Assembly (NCBI RefSeq): GCF_947179515.1
Contig: NC_067495.1
Coordinates: forward strand, 24,562,346 to 24,626,345
Direction: 5' to 3'
DNA: 64,000 nucleotides
Source of the DNA: Apodemus sylvaticus
Lineage: Eukaryota; Chordata; Mammalia; Rodentia; Muridae
Below are positions 1-11,520 of this stretch, in pieces. The notes below the pieces were generated by a model. The model did no database searches and was not told the DNA's origin. It saw nothing but the letters and a program-made list of their open reading frames with translations. How positions within the stretch are numbered: position 1 is the stretch's first letter; each line of letters begins with the position of its first letter. Made by a program: the position numbers and the translations under genes.

Positions 1-254
1 TTCAGACCCTTCAATGTTATCCAGCCTTCTGTTTGCTAAGACAGATGCTAGCAGAGACCAAAGTTTCTCATCCCAATGGATTATCAGTCATATTAGATCC
101 CTCAGAAAGGCCAGAATTGAGAGGTGAATGGTCACTATTTAGAAATAAATAGCAAATGAAAACAAAAATGAGGAAAGGCAGGCAGGCAGGCAGGAAGGAA
201 ATGGAGACAAAAGGCTGGGATGTAATGCTGTTGGTAAAGTGCTTGCATAGCATG

Positions 255-653
255 TGTCTTAGTCAGGGTTTCTATTCCTGCACAAACATCATGACCAAGA
301 AGCAAGTTGGGGAGGAAAGGGTTTAATCAGCTTACATTTCCACATTGCAGTTCATCACTAAAGGAAGTCAGGACTGGAGGTCAAGCAGGGCAGGAAGCAG
401 GAGCTGATGCAGAGGCCATGGAGGGATGTTCCTTACTGGCTTGCTTCCCCTGGCTTGCTCAGCCTGCTCTCTTACAGAACCCAAGACTACCAGCCCAGAG
501 ATGGCACCACCCACAAGGGGAGCTCCCTCCTTGATCACTAATTGAGAAAATTTCCCACAGCTGGATCTCATGGAGGCACTTCCCCAACTGAAGTTCCTTT
601 CTCTGTGATAACTACAGCCTGTGTCAAGTTGACACACAAAACCAGCCAGTACA
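255..653 (-). mobile_element. MaLR-type (ORR1/MT family) solo LTR, antisense
   Basis: On the minus strand it starts TGTACTGGCTGG and ends AAGACA, with the TG...CA ends of an LTR and the typical MaLR wording (a TGTCAACTTGACAC-like start, a CTGGATCTCATGGAGGCA block on the plus strand, a pre-terminal CTGCACAAACATCATGACC block). Flanks GCATG (250-254) and GCACG (654-658) look like a 5-bp target duplication with one change. The open frames on both strands here belong to the LTR and are not genes. The subfamily name is by memory of the family, not by alignment. Confidence 0.8.
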
Positions 654-1704
654 GCACGCATGAGTCTGGGTGTTCCAGCCTCAGCACCAAATGCCCTGCA
701 CTCAAGGAGGTGGATATAGGAAGATCAAAGTCGTCCTCAAATTCAAAGCCATCCTAAGAAGGATGAGGCATTATCTCTTTTTTAAAAAATGTAAAAAGAA
801 AATAGGAAATGATCTATATAGGGTGGTACTTGAAAGGTAGAGGCAGGAGTACCACGAGACCAACCAGAGCTACACATAATCTTGTCTCACAAACAAAATG
901 AAATAACAACTGGCACCGATGGTAGACCTAGAAAAAGAAAAGAAATGGCAAAAGAATAAAATCACACTGTAAAACAATAAGAGAAGTAAGGATATAGGTT
1001 GATGTAGCCCTTGCCTAGCATAGCCAACAGTGAAAAACAAAGTTAAACATAGACTTATTGTATAGGCTAACAACTTTATCCCTAGGTAAACAGTCTCCTG
1101 AAAATGGAGTGGGGGCAGGGCAGCCTACTGTACTAAGCATATATAGTGACCTACTTCTTCATGGCCCTCCTGACTATCTGCCCACAGACTACCAGAGTGG
1201 TAGTCACTTCACACCACTGCAGCTTCTGTTTCAAACTGATCTTTCAGTGACCCCTGGCCAGTCATTGTGTTCTTGGAAGCCCTGGTCCCTCAGTCAGCAT
1301 GAAGATGGAACACAGTGGTGCTTTTCATGATTTCTGCTCCAGCTGAAGGGGGCAGAAAAGGTCATTTGTGCACAAGGAAATAAGTTTGAAATTTCTCAGA
1401 ATAATGCGCCCTTTAGTTTTTATGCCTGATTAGTAGTGCTTCAATAACTCTACCGAAAGGCCACTTCTGTCCCACATCTGTATTTCAAAGTTTTAAAGTT
1501 TTACATACACATACTCATGTTTCTTCCCTGTGTGGCCTGTGTCTGCCTTTGCACCACAATCAAGAACTGAATGTTTGATGCAGAGACAACCCAAAACTGT
1601 TAATTTTCTGATGTTTTACAGGAAAAGTAGTCTGCTGGCCCCAAGGTTAAATGACAGTCATGGTTGTGTTTTTGTCATGACAGACAATGTTTTTCACAAT
1701 TCTT

Positions 1705-1866
1705 GGGGCCAGTGAGATGACTTGGCAGGCAAACACTTACTGCACAACCCTGGCCATGTGAGTTCCATTCCCAGAAGCCACTTAAAGGTAGAAGGAGAAA
1801 ACTGACTGTGAAAAATTGTCTTCTGTCCCCCATATGCATGTTGTGGTATATGTGTGCCCGACCACA

Positions 1867-1950
<84 letters not shown>
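1705..1950 (+). mobile_element. SINE (B4/B2-group) with CT/CA tail
   Basis: A GGGGCCAGTGAGATGACTTGG start resembles the tRNA-like head of rodent SINEs (GGCTGGTGAGATGGCTC). The body is followed by (CT)n at about 1869-1907 and (CA)n at about 1911-1950. The 60-84 residue frames seen on either strand here are translations of the dinucleotide repeats. Confidence 0.65.
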
Positions 1951-1952
<2 letters not shown>

Positions 1953-2433
1953 ACCTAATGATGATGACAACGGTAAGTGAAAGAATTTTTAAAATCTTAT
2001 TGGTTATTATTCCAAATTGATCTGTAGCCAAGTAAAAAGGTAGCTTGTATAAGATTTGCTTTATACTCAATAAAAAACATTGCCGTGTTTTATAAATAGA
2101 TGCTGGGATTATAGTAAAAACTTAAGAATGAAAGTTATAACTTAAAAAAAAGGACTTGCAGTATTTTCTAGAGAAAAACCTCTGCAAATAAATAAGAAAA
2201 CTAAGTTTTAAACAACCAGAGTCCCAAGAAGGGACCATCTGTGAGTAGCAGCACCCTTGAGTGTCCACACTGAAAATCTTCCCAAGAACTGATAGTTGGC
2301 TCAGCTGGCTGTGATGTCTTTGAAGCTAAAACCCACAGTTTTTGGTCTTTCCCCAAAGAAATGGCTGAAGGAGGTTTGACCAAAACATACTATATACATT
2401 TGCAAGCCTTCTGGCTTTTCAGATTTTAAATAA

Positions 2434-2571
<138 letters not shown>

Positions 2572-3794
2572 TCTGGATCGGAATATTGAAGGTGGAGCAA
2601 GCCTCCTCCAACTTCTTACTGTCTTTGTCTGCCTGCTGTCTTAGCATTAGGACTCTGCAATTCTAGGATGATCACTGGCAAAAGCATCTGATCTATGTAC
2701 ACTCTGAGAGTCCTCTGTCTCTCCTTCTAAAGCTCAAGACTACTACTTTCCGTTTCTGGGGGAGGGCAGAGGAAGGTGGTGGTTATTTGGTCGTTAAATG
2801 AACTGGTGTCAATGAGAAATAATCTTTTCCCTCATTCTTTTTTAGTACTTTGAGGCAACAACTTTTAAGCCTAAAATCCCACTGTGGAAATTTGTCATAC
2901 ATATATTTTGAGGTTGCCAAACGTGATTTCAAATGAAAACCTTCTGTGTAAATATATAATAATGCCTGTGGATACTTGGGGAAAGTTCTAAATAGCATTT
3001 ACTTCAGAGAGAGCTTTGGAAAATTTATACTATCATGAATTTTGAAATTTTGTTGTTTTTTAAATGATAACTGGGTTTATTTTATTGTCCTTTATTGGGG
3101 CTGAATTTTATTGAGCCTAAAGTAGTCACTGACATACTGACTTTTCTTAGTAAGATATTAGACATATTAAAGACAATATAAGGCTGTATCATTTTTAAAT
3201 TGCCACTTAGAAGATATGTTGAAACTATCAACTTACCTGAAACTCCCAAATTATGATCAGTGACCACTGTGATTTGAATACCATTTCAGGATGGAGTCAA
3301 TGAGTTTGCGGCCACATTGATGTGAAACTTTGTCTATCCCAGGGGAATTTCTCTTTAGGATGCAACTCATGTTCTGCCACCTTATTCTCAGACTTTAGCC
3401 ATAGCCTTTATTTTCCACTTTCCCCAATGGTTTCTTGTTGTAGATGTCCACCAAAAGAAAGACTCATTGAAATTCCCTCACATGTTTTAGGTTGATTATT
3501 ATTTTATTTGTTTCACATACATAAAATCGGGAGGTTTTAAGAATGACACCAAATATATGTATTCAAACAGTGCTTAGTGAGCTTGAGTTAAATGTTCTTT
3601 GGCCCTATATCATCAGAGGTGGTGAATCTCTAATGAGTTGTCATCTCTAAAGCTGCTAAAATGTCAATAGGAGGGGATTGCAAAACAGTGGGTACAAAAG
3701 TAAATAGCTGTTCCATTAAAGTAAACTTCAAGGAAATGGTTCAAAAAGCATTGTGACGAAGAATCTCATTGTGGATGGCATTCTTGATAAAAAT

Positions 3795-3965
3795 GATCTT
3801 TTAGTGAAGTGTGGAGGCCCATGCCCATAATCCTAGCACTTTTAAACTAAAGCAGGAAGAGTACCACAAGTTGAAGGCCAGCCTAGGCTACACCTTGAGT
3901 TCTAGCTCAGCTTTGGCTGCTGAGTTGCGACTGTATGTCATAAAACCAAAACAAACAACAAAAAA
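3795..3965 (+). mobile_element. B1 SINE, diverged
   Basis: Reads as a degraded B1: GTGGAGGCCCATGCCCATAATCCTAGCAC, then GAAGGCCAGCCTAGGCTACA, ending in an A-rich tail with AACAAACAACAAAAAAGG. It lies in the putative Prps2 3' UTR. Confidence 0.75.
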
Positions 3966-4442
3966 GGAAGTTCTCTATGGCATCATTAAAAGTGGACAAC
4001 CTATCATTTTTTTCTCACAAAGAAGAGGATTTGTCTGTGTATCTAAAGCTTAGGAATGCTAAAAATATACTTTTCCCCCTTGCTAAGTACTGTAGATAAA
4101 TTCTCAGCCCTAAATTCTGCAGATAGAAAATCCTATCCAACTGAGTAACACACTCAACCAGCACTCTTGAACATCAGAGGAGCAGAAGTCAAATTGATGT
4201 TACAAAATATAATTTATGTTATTCCAGAAACTGGCATTTTGACAATACCTTATTTGTAACTGTTCTAAAGAAAGTGGGCCCCATCACCGGGGATGCTCTG
4301 TGGTACAGTCTGTACAGTCGTGGCTAGACATGTGTCAAAACTTGTTTGATATGATGCAGTTGTTACAAATGTGTGATGTCTGTATTTCTTGGATTTTATG
4401 GCTGTGCTGAAGACATCCTTGTGCACACCCACATGGAGATAG

Positions 4443-4483
<41 letters not shown>

Positions 4484-4489
4484 TGTGTA
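4443..4489 (+). repeat. (GT)n microsatellite
   Basis: Near-perfect GT dinucleotide array with one TATGTGTG interruption. Overlapping CVCV/THTH reading frames are artefacts. Confidence 0.97.
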
Positions 4490-5108
4490 CATGTCCCAAA
4501 GCATTGGCATGACAAAAGCCAGTTGGTAATTATTTTATCTAGTATATTTAAAGCTTATTGTGTCTAGTGGATCTTAATCTTCACATTTAAAACCCTGCCA
4601 GAAAAATCTACCTGGCTGTCCTCTGAATTTGAGAACTGATGGTTTCTGTCCTTACTTGACGTGAGTTAGTATTTTAAAGTACCTCTGAATACATTTGTGA
4701 ACTAATTGGACTGGACTGAGTCTTATACAGTGGAAATACGGTTTTAAATATTGATGGTTTCAGTTTGGCTGAGATGACGAAGGCTGCCTCATGAGCAGCC
4801 TTAATTCAGAACTTTCTTGTTCCTTGCTTCTTGTGGTAAAGAAACATAACAGAAATCACCAAATAGATCACCTCTGTCCAACTATATGAAAGGAGAGGAT
4901 GTTAGGCATATCTAGCCAAAAAGGGGAGCCAAGAAAATGTGAATATACCAAAGTTGTTTAGCCTCCACCTAAATTGTATTAGTCAACTGGTAGATGTTCA
5001 TATGCTAACTTTCCTTTGTTAGATACAATGTCAACTAAATTGAGGAATATATTCCTTGCAGTGCTTGCCCTGGTTTTAGAGACCAGAGACTGTTTACTAA
5101 GACATTTC

Positions 5109-5114
5109 AATAAA
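5109..5114 (+). promoter_or_regulatory. Prps2: candidate Prps2 poly(A) signal AATAAA
   Basis: Canonical hexamer in TTTCAATAAAATCATG, followed within about 30 bases by the T/GT-rich TACTTTGTTTCATAGTT. Distance from the stop codon is about 2.5 kb. Inference only. Confidence 0.4.
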
Positions 5115-5384
5115 ATCATGCTGACTACTTTGTTTCATAGTTCATATCATCATTTGGGAATTCTGTTTTTGATTAAATGATCTGATGAAGTGCCTGAGAA
5201 TGTTCATTAACAAGCCAGTTTGCAAGAGGAAAGCTGGAAGTAATGAAAATGTCCTCTTTACCATTTTGAAGCCTTTCCTTTGTGAAGCACTTATTCTCTA
5301 TCTTCTCTCACAAGGCATGATGGCTGCTCCACCGAACACATCCAAATTCATCATTCTAAAGATTATCTTTCAAATTAAAGAGCA

Positions 5385-5535
5385 GGAGTGGGGAGATTGT
5401 ACCTGCCATCAAGCTGATCTGAGTTCAGTCCCTGGAATCCACATGGTGGAACGAGGGAGTTTTCCTCTGACCACCATATGGAAATGTGGCATGCAAAGGC
5501 CCACTCCTCACCACACAAAGATCCACACATCGCTA
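5385..5535 (+). mobile_element. SINE (B3/B4-group) fragment
   Basis: Contains GAGTTCAGTCCCTGGAATCC and ACATGGTGGAA, then a CTCTGACCACCATATG block, as in tRNA-derived rodent SINEs. It accounts for the second half of the 143-codon open frame at 5185-5616. Confidence 0.65.
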
Positions 5536-5889
5536 CAGTATATATCTGTACATCAAAGTAGAGAAATTCACTATCCATCTATTGGAGCAGTCCAAACTTC
5601 AGTAGAGACTACATAGAAGTTGTCCATGTGCTTTGTCTTAAAGGATGCCCAAAAGGGTTCCTGTTCTTTTAGTACATGCCCCCTCACCCCCTATTCTGTG
5701 ATGCTTTAAATTTTGCTTGCGGGAACAAAATAATTACATGTCTCTGTTGTGCAAATGTGTGTGTCTGCTCATCTGCATGTGTATGTTCATGTGTGTGAGT
5801 GTGGATGTGAATGCCAGACGTTGTGTTGGGATTGGGTTTCTTCCTCAATTCTCTGCGTTGTTTGTTTGTTTGTTTGTTTGTTCGTCAGC

Positions 5890-6095
5890 ATCTCTCCCAC
5901 TAGTTTGGCTCTATTAGCTGGCCAGTGAGTTCTAGAAATCTGTCTCCAGTGCTGGGATTGACAGGCCAACTACTGCCATGACGTTTTTTACATGGGTTCT
6001 GGGTTTTTTACATGGGTTCTGACACAAACTCAGGTCCTCATGCTTCTGTGTAGCATGTACCTTATAGACTGCACCAGCTCTCTAGCCCTAGGACA
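5890..6095 (-). mobile_element. RSINE/B4-type SINE, antisense
   Basis: Plus-strand words GCTGGCCAGTGAGTTCTAG, CCAGTGCTGGGATTGACAGG, CAGGTCCTCATGCTTC and a terminal CTCTCTAGCCCT are the reverse complement of a B4/RSINE. Internally an 18-bp segment (TTTTTTACATGGGTTCTG) is tandemly duplicated at 5984-6001 and 6004-6021. Confidence 0.75.
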
Positions 6096-6164
6096 AGATG
6101 GATACACAATTATTTTCTGGATGTATGGGAAATGCTTGAGTGGAAGTGACACCTAAAGGCCTTA

Positions 6165-6345
6165 AAAAATAACCAGACAGCCAGGCATGGGTCAAAAGCC
6201 TTTACTCCCAGCACTCAACAGGCAAAGGCAGATGGAGCTCTATAAGTTCAAGATCAGATTGGTCTACATAGTGAGTGAGCTCCAGGACAGCCACGGTTAC
6301 AAGCATGGGTTGCTGTCTCAAAAAGCAAGCAAACAAACAAAACCA
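6165..6345 (+). mobile_element. B1 SINE
   Basis: GCCAGGCATGGGTCAAAAGCC, then CTTTACTCCCAGCACTC, GTTCAAGATCAG and TCTACATAGTGAG words, ending in CTGTCTCAAAAAGCAAGC and a CAAA-rich tail. Confidence 0.85.
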
Positions 6346-6831
6346 CTACGCAATATAAAGAACTGCCACCAGGAATATAAGGAAAGAACACCATAGGGTT
6401 ACTTAAAAGGAGAAGTACTGCAAAGGATAGGAAGAAAAAACACACCAGCTTTACAGTGGTAACCAAGAATGTTGCTACATCTTGGACATATTTCATTCCT
6501 TATAGAAGTCCCCTCTAATCCACCCATGAACTCCAGGCATCAGGCCAAATGGGGTAGAGATAGTTGAAGGCTGAGTATTAGGAGCATTGAATCTAGTCAG
6601 GAGCTCAGTAAGGGCTTAGTGAAAGGTACCACTGCTAGAGGTGGTAATTTGCCATAGAATTGTCCGGAATGCAATAGCCATTTTCCAACAGAGACTGTGG
6701 TTCATGGTGTGTTTAAAGGAGGGTGGCCAATGTAGATGGGTGCTTGTAGTAGAAACATGACCGTATTCTTCATCTAAATTGTGTATTTAAGTCAACAGAC
6801 TACTTAGAACTGATCAGCTTGTAGACTTTGT

Positions 6832-7000
6832 GGGGCTAGGGACATGACTCAGCACTTAAGACTGCTTGCTATGCAAGTATGAGGGCCCAAGGTCAAACTC
6901 CTAGCTTGTTTATAAGAATCCTGATGTGGCCACTCACATGCTAGTAACTCTAGCGCTCTGAGGATTCTTATTCTGGGACAATTGATTGCCATAGTTCCCT
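6832..7000 (+). mobile_element. SINE (B2/B4-group), diverged
   Basis: GGGGCTAGGGACATGACTCAG resembles the SINE tRNA head; followed by GAGGGCCCAAGGTCAAACTCC. Old and degraded. Confidence 0.55.
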
Positions 7001-7164
7001 ATAAGTTATGAACTCCCAGGACTATTGTTCAGATGTGGAAGTACATGTAGCTGATGCAGATGGAAGGTGGAGGTTATTCTAAAGTTGCTAGGTATATTTG
7101 GAGGAGGATATGTATGCATTGAACATGCAAGTGAAGGAACCAGCCTGTCGAGTGCAAAATTACA

Positions 7165-7167
<3 letters not shown>

Positions 7168-7205
<38 letters not shown>
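7168..7205 (+). repeat. (GT)n microsatellite
   Basis: Perfect GT array. Confidence 0.97.
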
Positions 7206-7206
<1 letters not shown>

Positions 7207-7279
7207 ATGTGCCTAAAAGCATACTGGGAATTTGTACTAAACTGACTCCTATGATTGCATGGCTCAGCAGTAGGCAATG

Positions 7280-7402
7280 GTGGTGGTTTTAATGAGGATG
7301 GGTCCCATAGGCTTGCTCCCCAGTTGGGAAGGAAAAAGAGGTATGGCTTAATTAGAGGAAGTGTATCACTGGTAGTAAGCTTTGAGGTTTGAAAAGCTCC
7401 TG

Positions 7403-7454
<52 letters not shown>

Positions 7455-7730
7455 CCTCCCTCCCTCCCTCCCTCCCTCCCTCCCTTCCTCCCTCCCTCCT
7501 CTGTCTCCCTCCTCTGTCTCCCCCTCCTTTCCTCCCTCCCTCCCTCCTTCTCTCTCCCCTCCCTCTTCTTCCCTTCCGTCTCCCTCCCTTCTCCCCCCTC
7601 CCTCCCTCCTCTGCCTCCATGCTGATCATGGACTCACCCTCTGGAACTATAGGCCCCCATTAAATGCTTTCTTCTACAAGTTGCCTGGGTCATGATATCT
7701 TTTCACAGCAACAAAAAAGTAACTATGACA
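7280..7730 (+). mobile_element. MaLR (ORR1-type) LTR with expanded pyrimidine tract
   Basis: Start GTGGTTTTAATGAGGATGGG, middle GCTTTGAGGTTTGAAAAGC, and end CACAGCAACAAAAAAGTAACTATGACA match the ORR1/MaLR layout. In such LTRs the middle holds a short CTCTCTCTGCCTGC stretch; here that stretch is a tract of over 200 bp of (CT)n and (CCCT)n. The 78-93 residue SLSL/PPSL frames come from the tract. Confidence 0.75.
7405..7616 (+). repeat. (CT)n/(CCCT)n pyrimidine tract
   Basis: Almost pure pyrimidine on the plus strand: (CT)n to about 7450, (CCCT)n to about 7499, then mixed CCCTCCT blocks. It lies inside the MaLR LTR. Confidence 0.95.
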
Positions 7731-7874
7731 GCTTTCACAAATTCAAGGAGAAGAAATATTAAAAATGATCACTGTTATCAATGGCTAAAGAGTGATTTAT
7801 ATCCAAATGAATATTTGTTTTAGAACTTTTTCTTAGCATATTATACTTTCTCTTATTTAATCTTTTAAAAGTAT

Positions 7875-8230
7875 GAACTGGGGTGGGGTTCAGCTGATAG
7901 GTGCTTCCCTAGCATGCAGAAAGTTTTGGGTACAAGCTCTGTAAATCCACAATCAGGTATGATGAAACAAGAGACATGCTTGTAATTGCAGGATATAGGA
8001 GGCTAATAAAGAGGATAAGAAGTTCAAGGCCATTTTTGGTTACATAGTAAATTTCAGGTAAGCCTGGGCTACATGAAACCCTCTCTCAAAAAATCTAATC
8101 ACACAACATTTATAAATTGTGAAGCATTATTAAAAAGAAAACAAAAATGTTTTTATATAGCATGTTCCAGGACAGCCAGGTCTACATAAAAAGACCCTGT
8201 CCCCAAACAACAACAACAACAATAATAGTA
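7875..8230 (+). mobile_element. B4-type SINE followed by B1 fragment
   Basis: 7875-8095 has a GGGGTGGGGTTCAGCTGATAGG head, GTTCAAGGCCATTTTTGG and CCCTCTCTCAAAAAATC, as in a B4 (tRNA head plus B1-like tail). 8160-8230 has a short B1 3' end (CCAGGACAGCCAGGTCTACA) with a (CAA)n tail. Confidence 0.6.
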
Positions 8231-8234
8231 AGTT

Positions 8235-8442
8235 TATAGGTATGTGTGAGTGCTTTCATGTATGTATTGCATCAACTTCCTGCCTAGTGGCCTTAGAGGA
8301 CAGAAGAATGCATCGGATCTCCCTTGAACTGGATTTATGAACAGTTGTGAGCTGCCTGATGTGGGTGCTAGGAACTACACCTGGGTCTTCAGCAAAAGCA
8401 GCAATTGCTCTTAACCATTGACCAATTTATCTAGCGCCTGTA
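8235..8442 (-). mobile_element. B3-type SINE, antisense
   Basis: Antisense order GTGTGAGTGCTTTCATGTATG, GTGAGCTGCCTGATGTGGG, CTGGGTCTTCAGCAAAAGC, ending TTATCTAGCGCC (degraded form of CTCTCCAGCCC). Confidence 0.7.
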
Positions 8443-8487
8443 TAGTGTTCTTTTGCTTTGTTTTTGTTTACTAAGCAAAGTTCTCAG

Positions 8488-8590
8488 TATTTTGTGGAGG
8501 CTGGGTGGGAGCTAGTAAACTTCCTGTCTCTGCCTCCGGAATACTGACATTGCATGGTGCACTGCAATGTCCAGCTGAGGCTTCGTGGTC
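8488..8590 (-). mobile_element. B1 fragment, antisense
   Basis: CTGTCTCTGCCTCCGGAATAC and GACATTGCATGGTGCACTGC correspond to the antisense B1 region around TCCCAAGTGCTGGGATTA; diverged. Confidence 0.5.
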
Positions 8591-9325
8591 ATGGATGTTT
8601 ATATTCCATCATCCTTCAAAGAATCAGAAACAACAGATTTTGACATACTGATTCCTTGGCAGGGATATTTTAGAAATCCCAAGGGGTGGGTTATTAGCTT
8701 CATGGCTTCTAATGGACTATGCTTCTCAGTATTCGTATCATTATGGACTCCCTTTCCATATTGAGTTTGGCCTTGGGTAACAAATAAAATACTATCAAGA
8801 ATGAGGTAAGCAAATATTTAGTATATGCTGGTGGTACACCAGAGCTGGTTTCTCTTAAAATGCTTGCTATTAAGATCTAGCCACCATAACAAGAAGTCCC
8901 AGTTATACACATTGGGGGGAAAAAAAAAAAAGAGAGAAGTGGTCATGTAGCCAAAGCAGCTAGAATACAGGACTGGCCCCAACAGGCCCATCTCCTTATT
9001 TCCCAAACTCCTACACCGGAGCAATAGATAGAAGCAAAGCCATTTAATTGATAGCCTTTTGGGAGAGGGTCTCCTGAAAGACCACAACTCTGACAAACTG
9101 AAAAGCTCACAGCACAGATGTATCCAACACTGTGGCATTAGGAACAAACTGGTGCTGTGTTAAAATCCTAAGATTTGTGTTGGTTTTTACCCATCGGCAG
9201 ATAAAATATAACCTTATGTAATATAAGTAGGAACATCAAGTATGAGAAAGAGATCCTTAAACTCATACAGCAGAACTTGACAATTTGCTACAGTCCTGGC
9301 TGATACCATAACTTGAGTGAAGACT
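8590..9325. other. Intergenic, no recognised element
   Basis: No coding homology, RNA gene or repeat family was recognised. The 109-codon antisense frame at 8818-9147 has no recognisable domain, no conserved-looking start context and reads through an A-run at 8928-8940; it is taken as chance. Confidence 0.5.
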
Positions 9326-9535
9326 TGAGGACCTGGAGAGAGCACTTGGCAGTTAAGAGCACACATGGTCTTGCAGAGGACCTTGGTTCAGGTTGTAGCA
9401 CCAGTGCTGGGTACTTTACAACCACATGTGACTCCACTCGTAGGGGCTCCTATTGCTAGCTCCTGGCCTTATAAGCACTGCACTCACATGCACAAACCTG
9501 ACATATACACATAATGAAAAAAGTTTAACAGGACA
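9325..9535 (+). mobile_element. B2/B3-type SINE
   Basis: GGACCTGGAGAGAGCACTTGG, GTTAAGAGCACACATGG, TTGCAGAGGACCTTGG and CACATGCACAAACCTGACATA in the order of a B3-type element. Confidence 0.7.
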
Positions 9536-10797
9536 GGAGTCTGGCTTATCTATTTTTCTCTAAGGAATGGCTTCTTTCTGGGCAAATTAGGATTAACAAT
9601 TGCTGCCTCCCTGCTCTTCTGTTTTTACATTTACATGGGTGATTGTACCTCTAATTCCATGGAGTTGTCAACAGGAAGAAGACATTGCTTGGAAGGCAAA
9701 CTGAAGCATGACAGTGTTCAAAGGGTTGAGTCCAATAAACAAGATTTTATACCTCAGAAGCTCCGAGCCAGAGTGACTCAGGAACTCTACTGAAGGAACA
9801 CAAAGAGAAGACAAAAGGTCTGTAGGATAACCACCAAAATACAGGAATGTAAGTGTTTGGTTAGACATTAGCAAACCCCTTGGCTCAATTGGAAATGTAT
9901 TGACTGCTTCTGATTGAATGGGCTTACGTTTTCACTTTTAAGATGGTAGCCCGATGGATCAAGTCCACATTCATGGTCCTGTTAGGCAATTAATTGCCTA
10001 GTCACTGTATGTGGCCCTAAGCCCTGATTTTCTTTAATATGTGCATTTTCAAGAAATAGTTTCACCTATTGCTGTCATTTCATCCCAAAATAGTCTTTTC
10101 ATTCTTTGAACCCAAGTCAGCTAGCTACTCTATGATTTGTATCAGGGGCCTTCTTTCTAAACATCTGTGCCTTCAGACTCATTTAGTGAACTCCCGTTTG
10201 TATTTAGGACCAGCCTTCAGCCCTAAATAAGATGTGTGTCACATTAATTTGCATGTCCTGCCACAGTTGTCTTCACAGCACTTTCATTTCTTAGTAAAAT
10301 GAAACTTAACAGAATAAGCATCAGCGTGCTTCATATTGCAGTTTAAAGGAGGCATAGCAAACAAAAGACAAAATTAATTATGAAAGTGGAGCTTTTACAA
10401 AACAAAAATACACCATATGTGAAGAATAAGGTAGTTTGTGTTCCTCTTTCATATCCCATTTGCAAAGAGTATGCTCAAGGTATCTACAAATATCTCACAT
10501 AGAAGATTATTGTGTTTTAAATGTCCTAAGGTATATCTAACTAATGAGGTTTATTCTCTGGAACTCTTATGAAAACAATGTGGCATGTGTGTTTGCCTGC
10601 ATGTTGTTGACTAAGAGCCTCATATTGTGGCTCGGGATGGCGTGAAGCACACTATGTTGGTATTAGAGGAGAGAGTCACTATGCTCAGGTCTAATGTTTG
10701 TCATCAAACATCTTCTGGCTAATATCACCAGAGAGCAGAAGGAATAGGAGTCATTAGGAATGGTACCTTTTTCTCACAGGTTCTTGCAAACCAGGCA

Positions 10798-10800
<3 letters not shown>
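9536..10800. other. Intergenic, no recognised element
   Basis: AT-rich sequence between Prps2 and Tlr7. No exon, SINE or LTR could be supported; the 68-codon antisense frame at 9668-9874 has no recognisable features. Confidence 0.5.

Positions 10801-10858
<58 letters not shown>
10801..10858 (+). repeat. (TG)n microsatellite
   Basis: Uninterrupted 29-unit TG array. Confidence 0.98.
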
Positions 10859-10859
<1 letters not shown>

Positions 10860-11212
10860 CAGAGAGAAAGAGGTCTTCTATTCATTGTATTCACTTGAGT
10901 GATTCAATTATCAGGTTTATGTAGTTGGCCATCAGTAAAGAATTTCTTCAGCTTTAAGAAAGCATGTATCATGGTAGCTCTTTTCTCTCTAAATAATTTT
11001 TAATTGCACTATGTATTATTTCCTCCTTTCCTCCATTCAGCTCCTCTGATAAATCCTCTCTTGTTTTATCTCAGATGCATAGCTCCTTTATTTAAAATTG
11101 CTACATATATACCTAAATACATAGATACAACCTGCCCATAGTTCTTTATCTAGGATAGAGGCTCCACAAGTTTTTCCCTTTCATATTTATGTCATCATGG
11201 TTGTTTAGATCT

Positions 11213-11215
<3 letters not shown>

Positions 11216-11274
<59 letters not shown>

Positions 11275-11398
11275 CCTCTCCTCTCCTCTCCTCTCCTCTC
11301 CTCTCCTCTCCTCTCCTCTTCTCTTCTCCCTCCCTGTCTCCTCCATCCCTTCCTTATCTTTCTTTTTTTATTTCCTTCCTATCCCCCCCCCCCCCCCC
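11216..11398 (+). repeat. (CT)n, (CTCCT)n and poly(C) tract
   Basis: (CT)n 11216-11270, then CTCCT pentamers to about 11320, mixed pyrimidines, and a C run at about 11384-11398. The plus strand is almost pure pyrimidine over the first 160 bases. Confidence 0.95.
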
Positions 11399-11402
11399 GC
11401 CA

Positions 11403-11520
11403 CCCGACACACTTTTGAATTATCTTACAATGTAGGCCAGGCTAGACTTGTACTCACAATGCTCCTGCCTTGGCCTCCTCCATTCAGAGATGATAGTCAT
11501 ACATTACTATAACAGGCTTC
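11403..11520 (-). mobile_element. B1 SINE, antisense, diverged
   Basis: TACAATGTAGGCCAGGCTAG, CTTGTACTCACAATGCTCCTG and GCCTTGGCCTCCTCCATTC follow the antisense B1 order; the adjoining pyrimidine tract probably grew from its tail or from neighbouring sequence. Confidence 0.65.

Larger units (their letters stand above)
2572..5135 (+). other. Prps2: Prps2 3' UTR (end uncertain)
   Basis: Sequence following the Prps2 stop codon. Candidate cleavage signals are ATTAAA at 3715-3720 and AATAAA at 5109-5114; the latter is the first canonical AATAAA seen and would give a 3' UTR of about 2.5 kb. It contains a B1 SINE (3795-3965) and a (GT)n run (4443-4489). Which site is used cannot be decided from sequence alone. 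Confidence 0.5.

Noticed and set aside
1869..1950. CRISPR-like or regulatory tandem array
   Set aside because: Simple dinucleotide microsatellite; no spaced repeats anywhere in the window fit a CRISPR array, and the DNA is mammalian.
3715..3720. ATTAAA as the main Prps2 poly(A) signal
   Set aside because: Possible, but it is a variant hexamer directly followed by unique sequence with no clear GT-rich element; left as a minor candidate.
5185..5616. 143-codon open frame as a possible gene
   Set aside because: No domain or start context; the second half is a SINE and the first half overlaps the end of the Prps2 3' UTR region.
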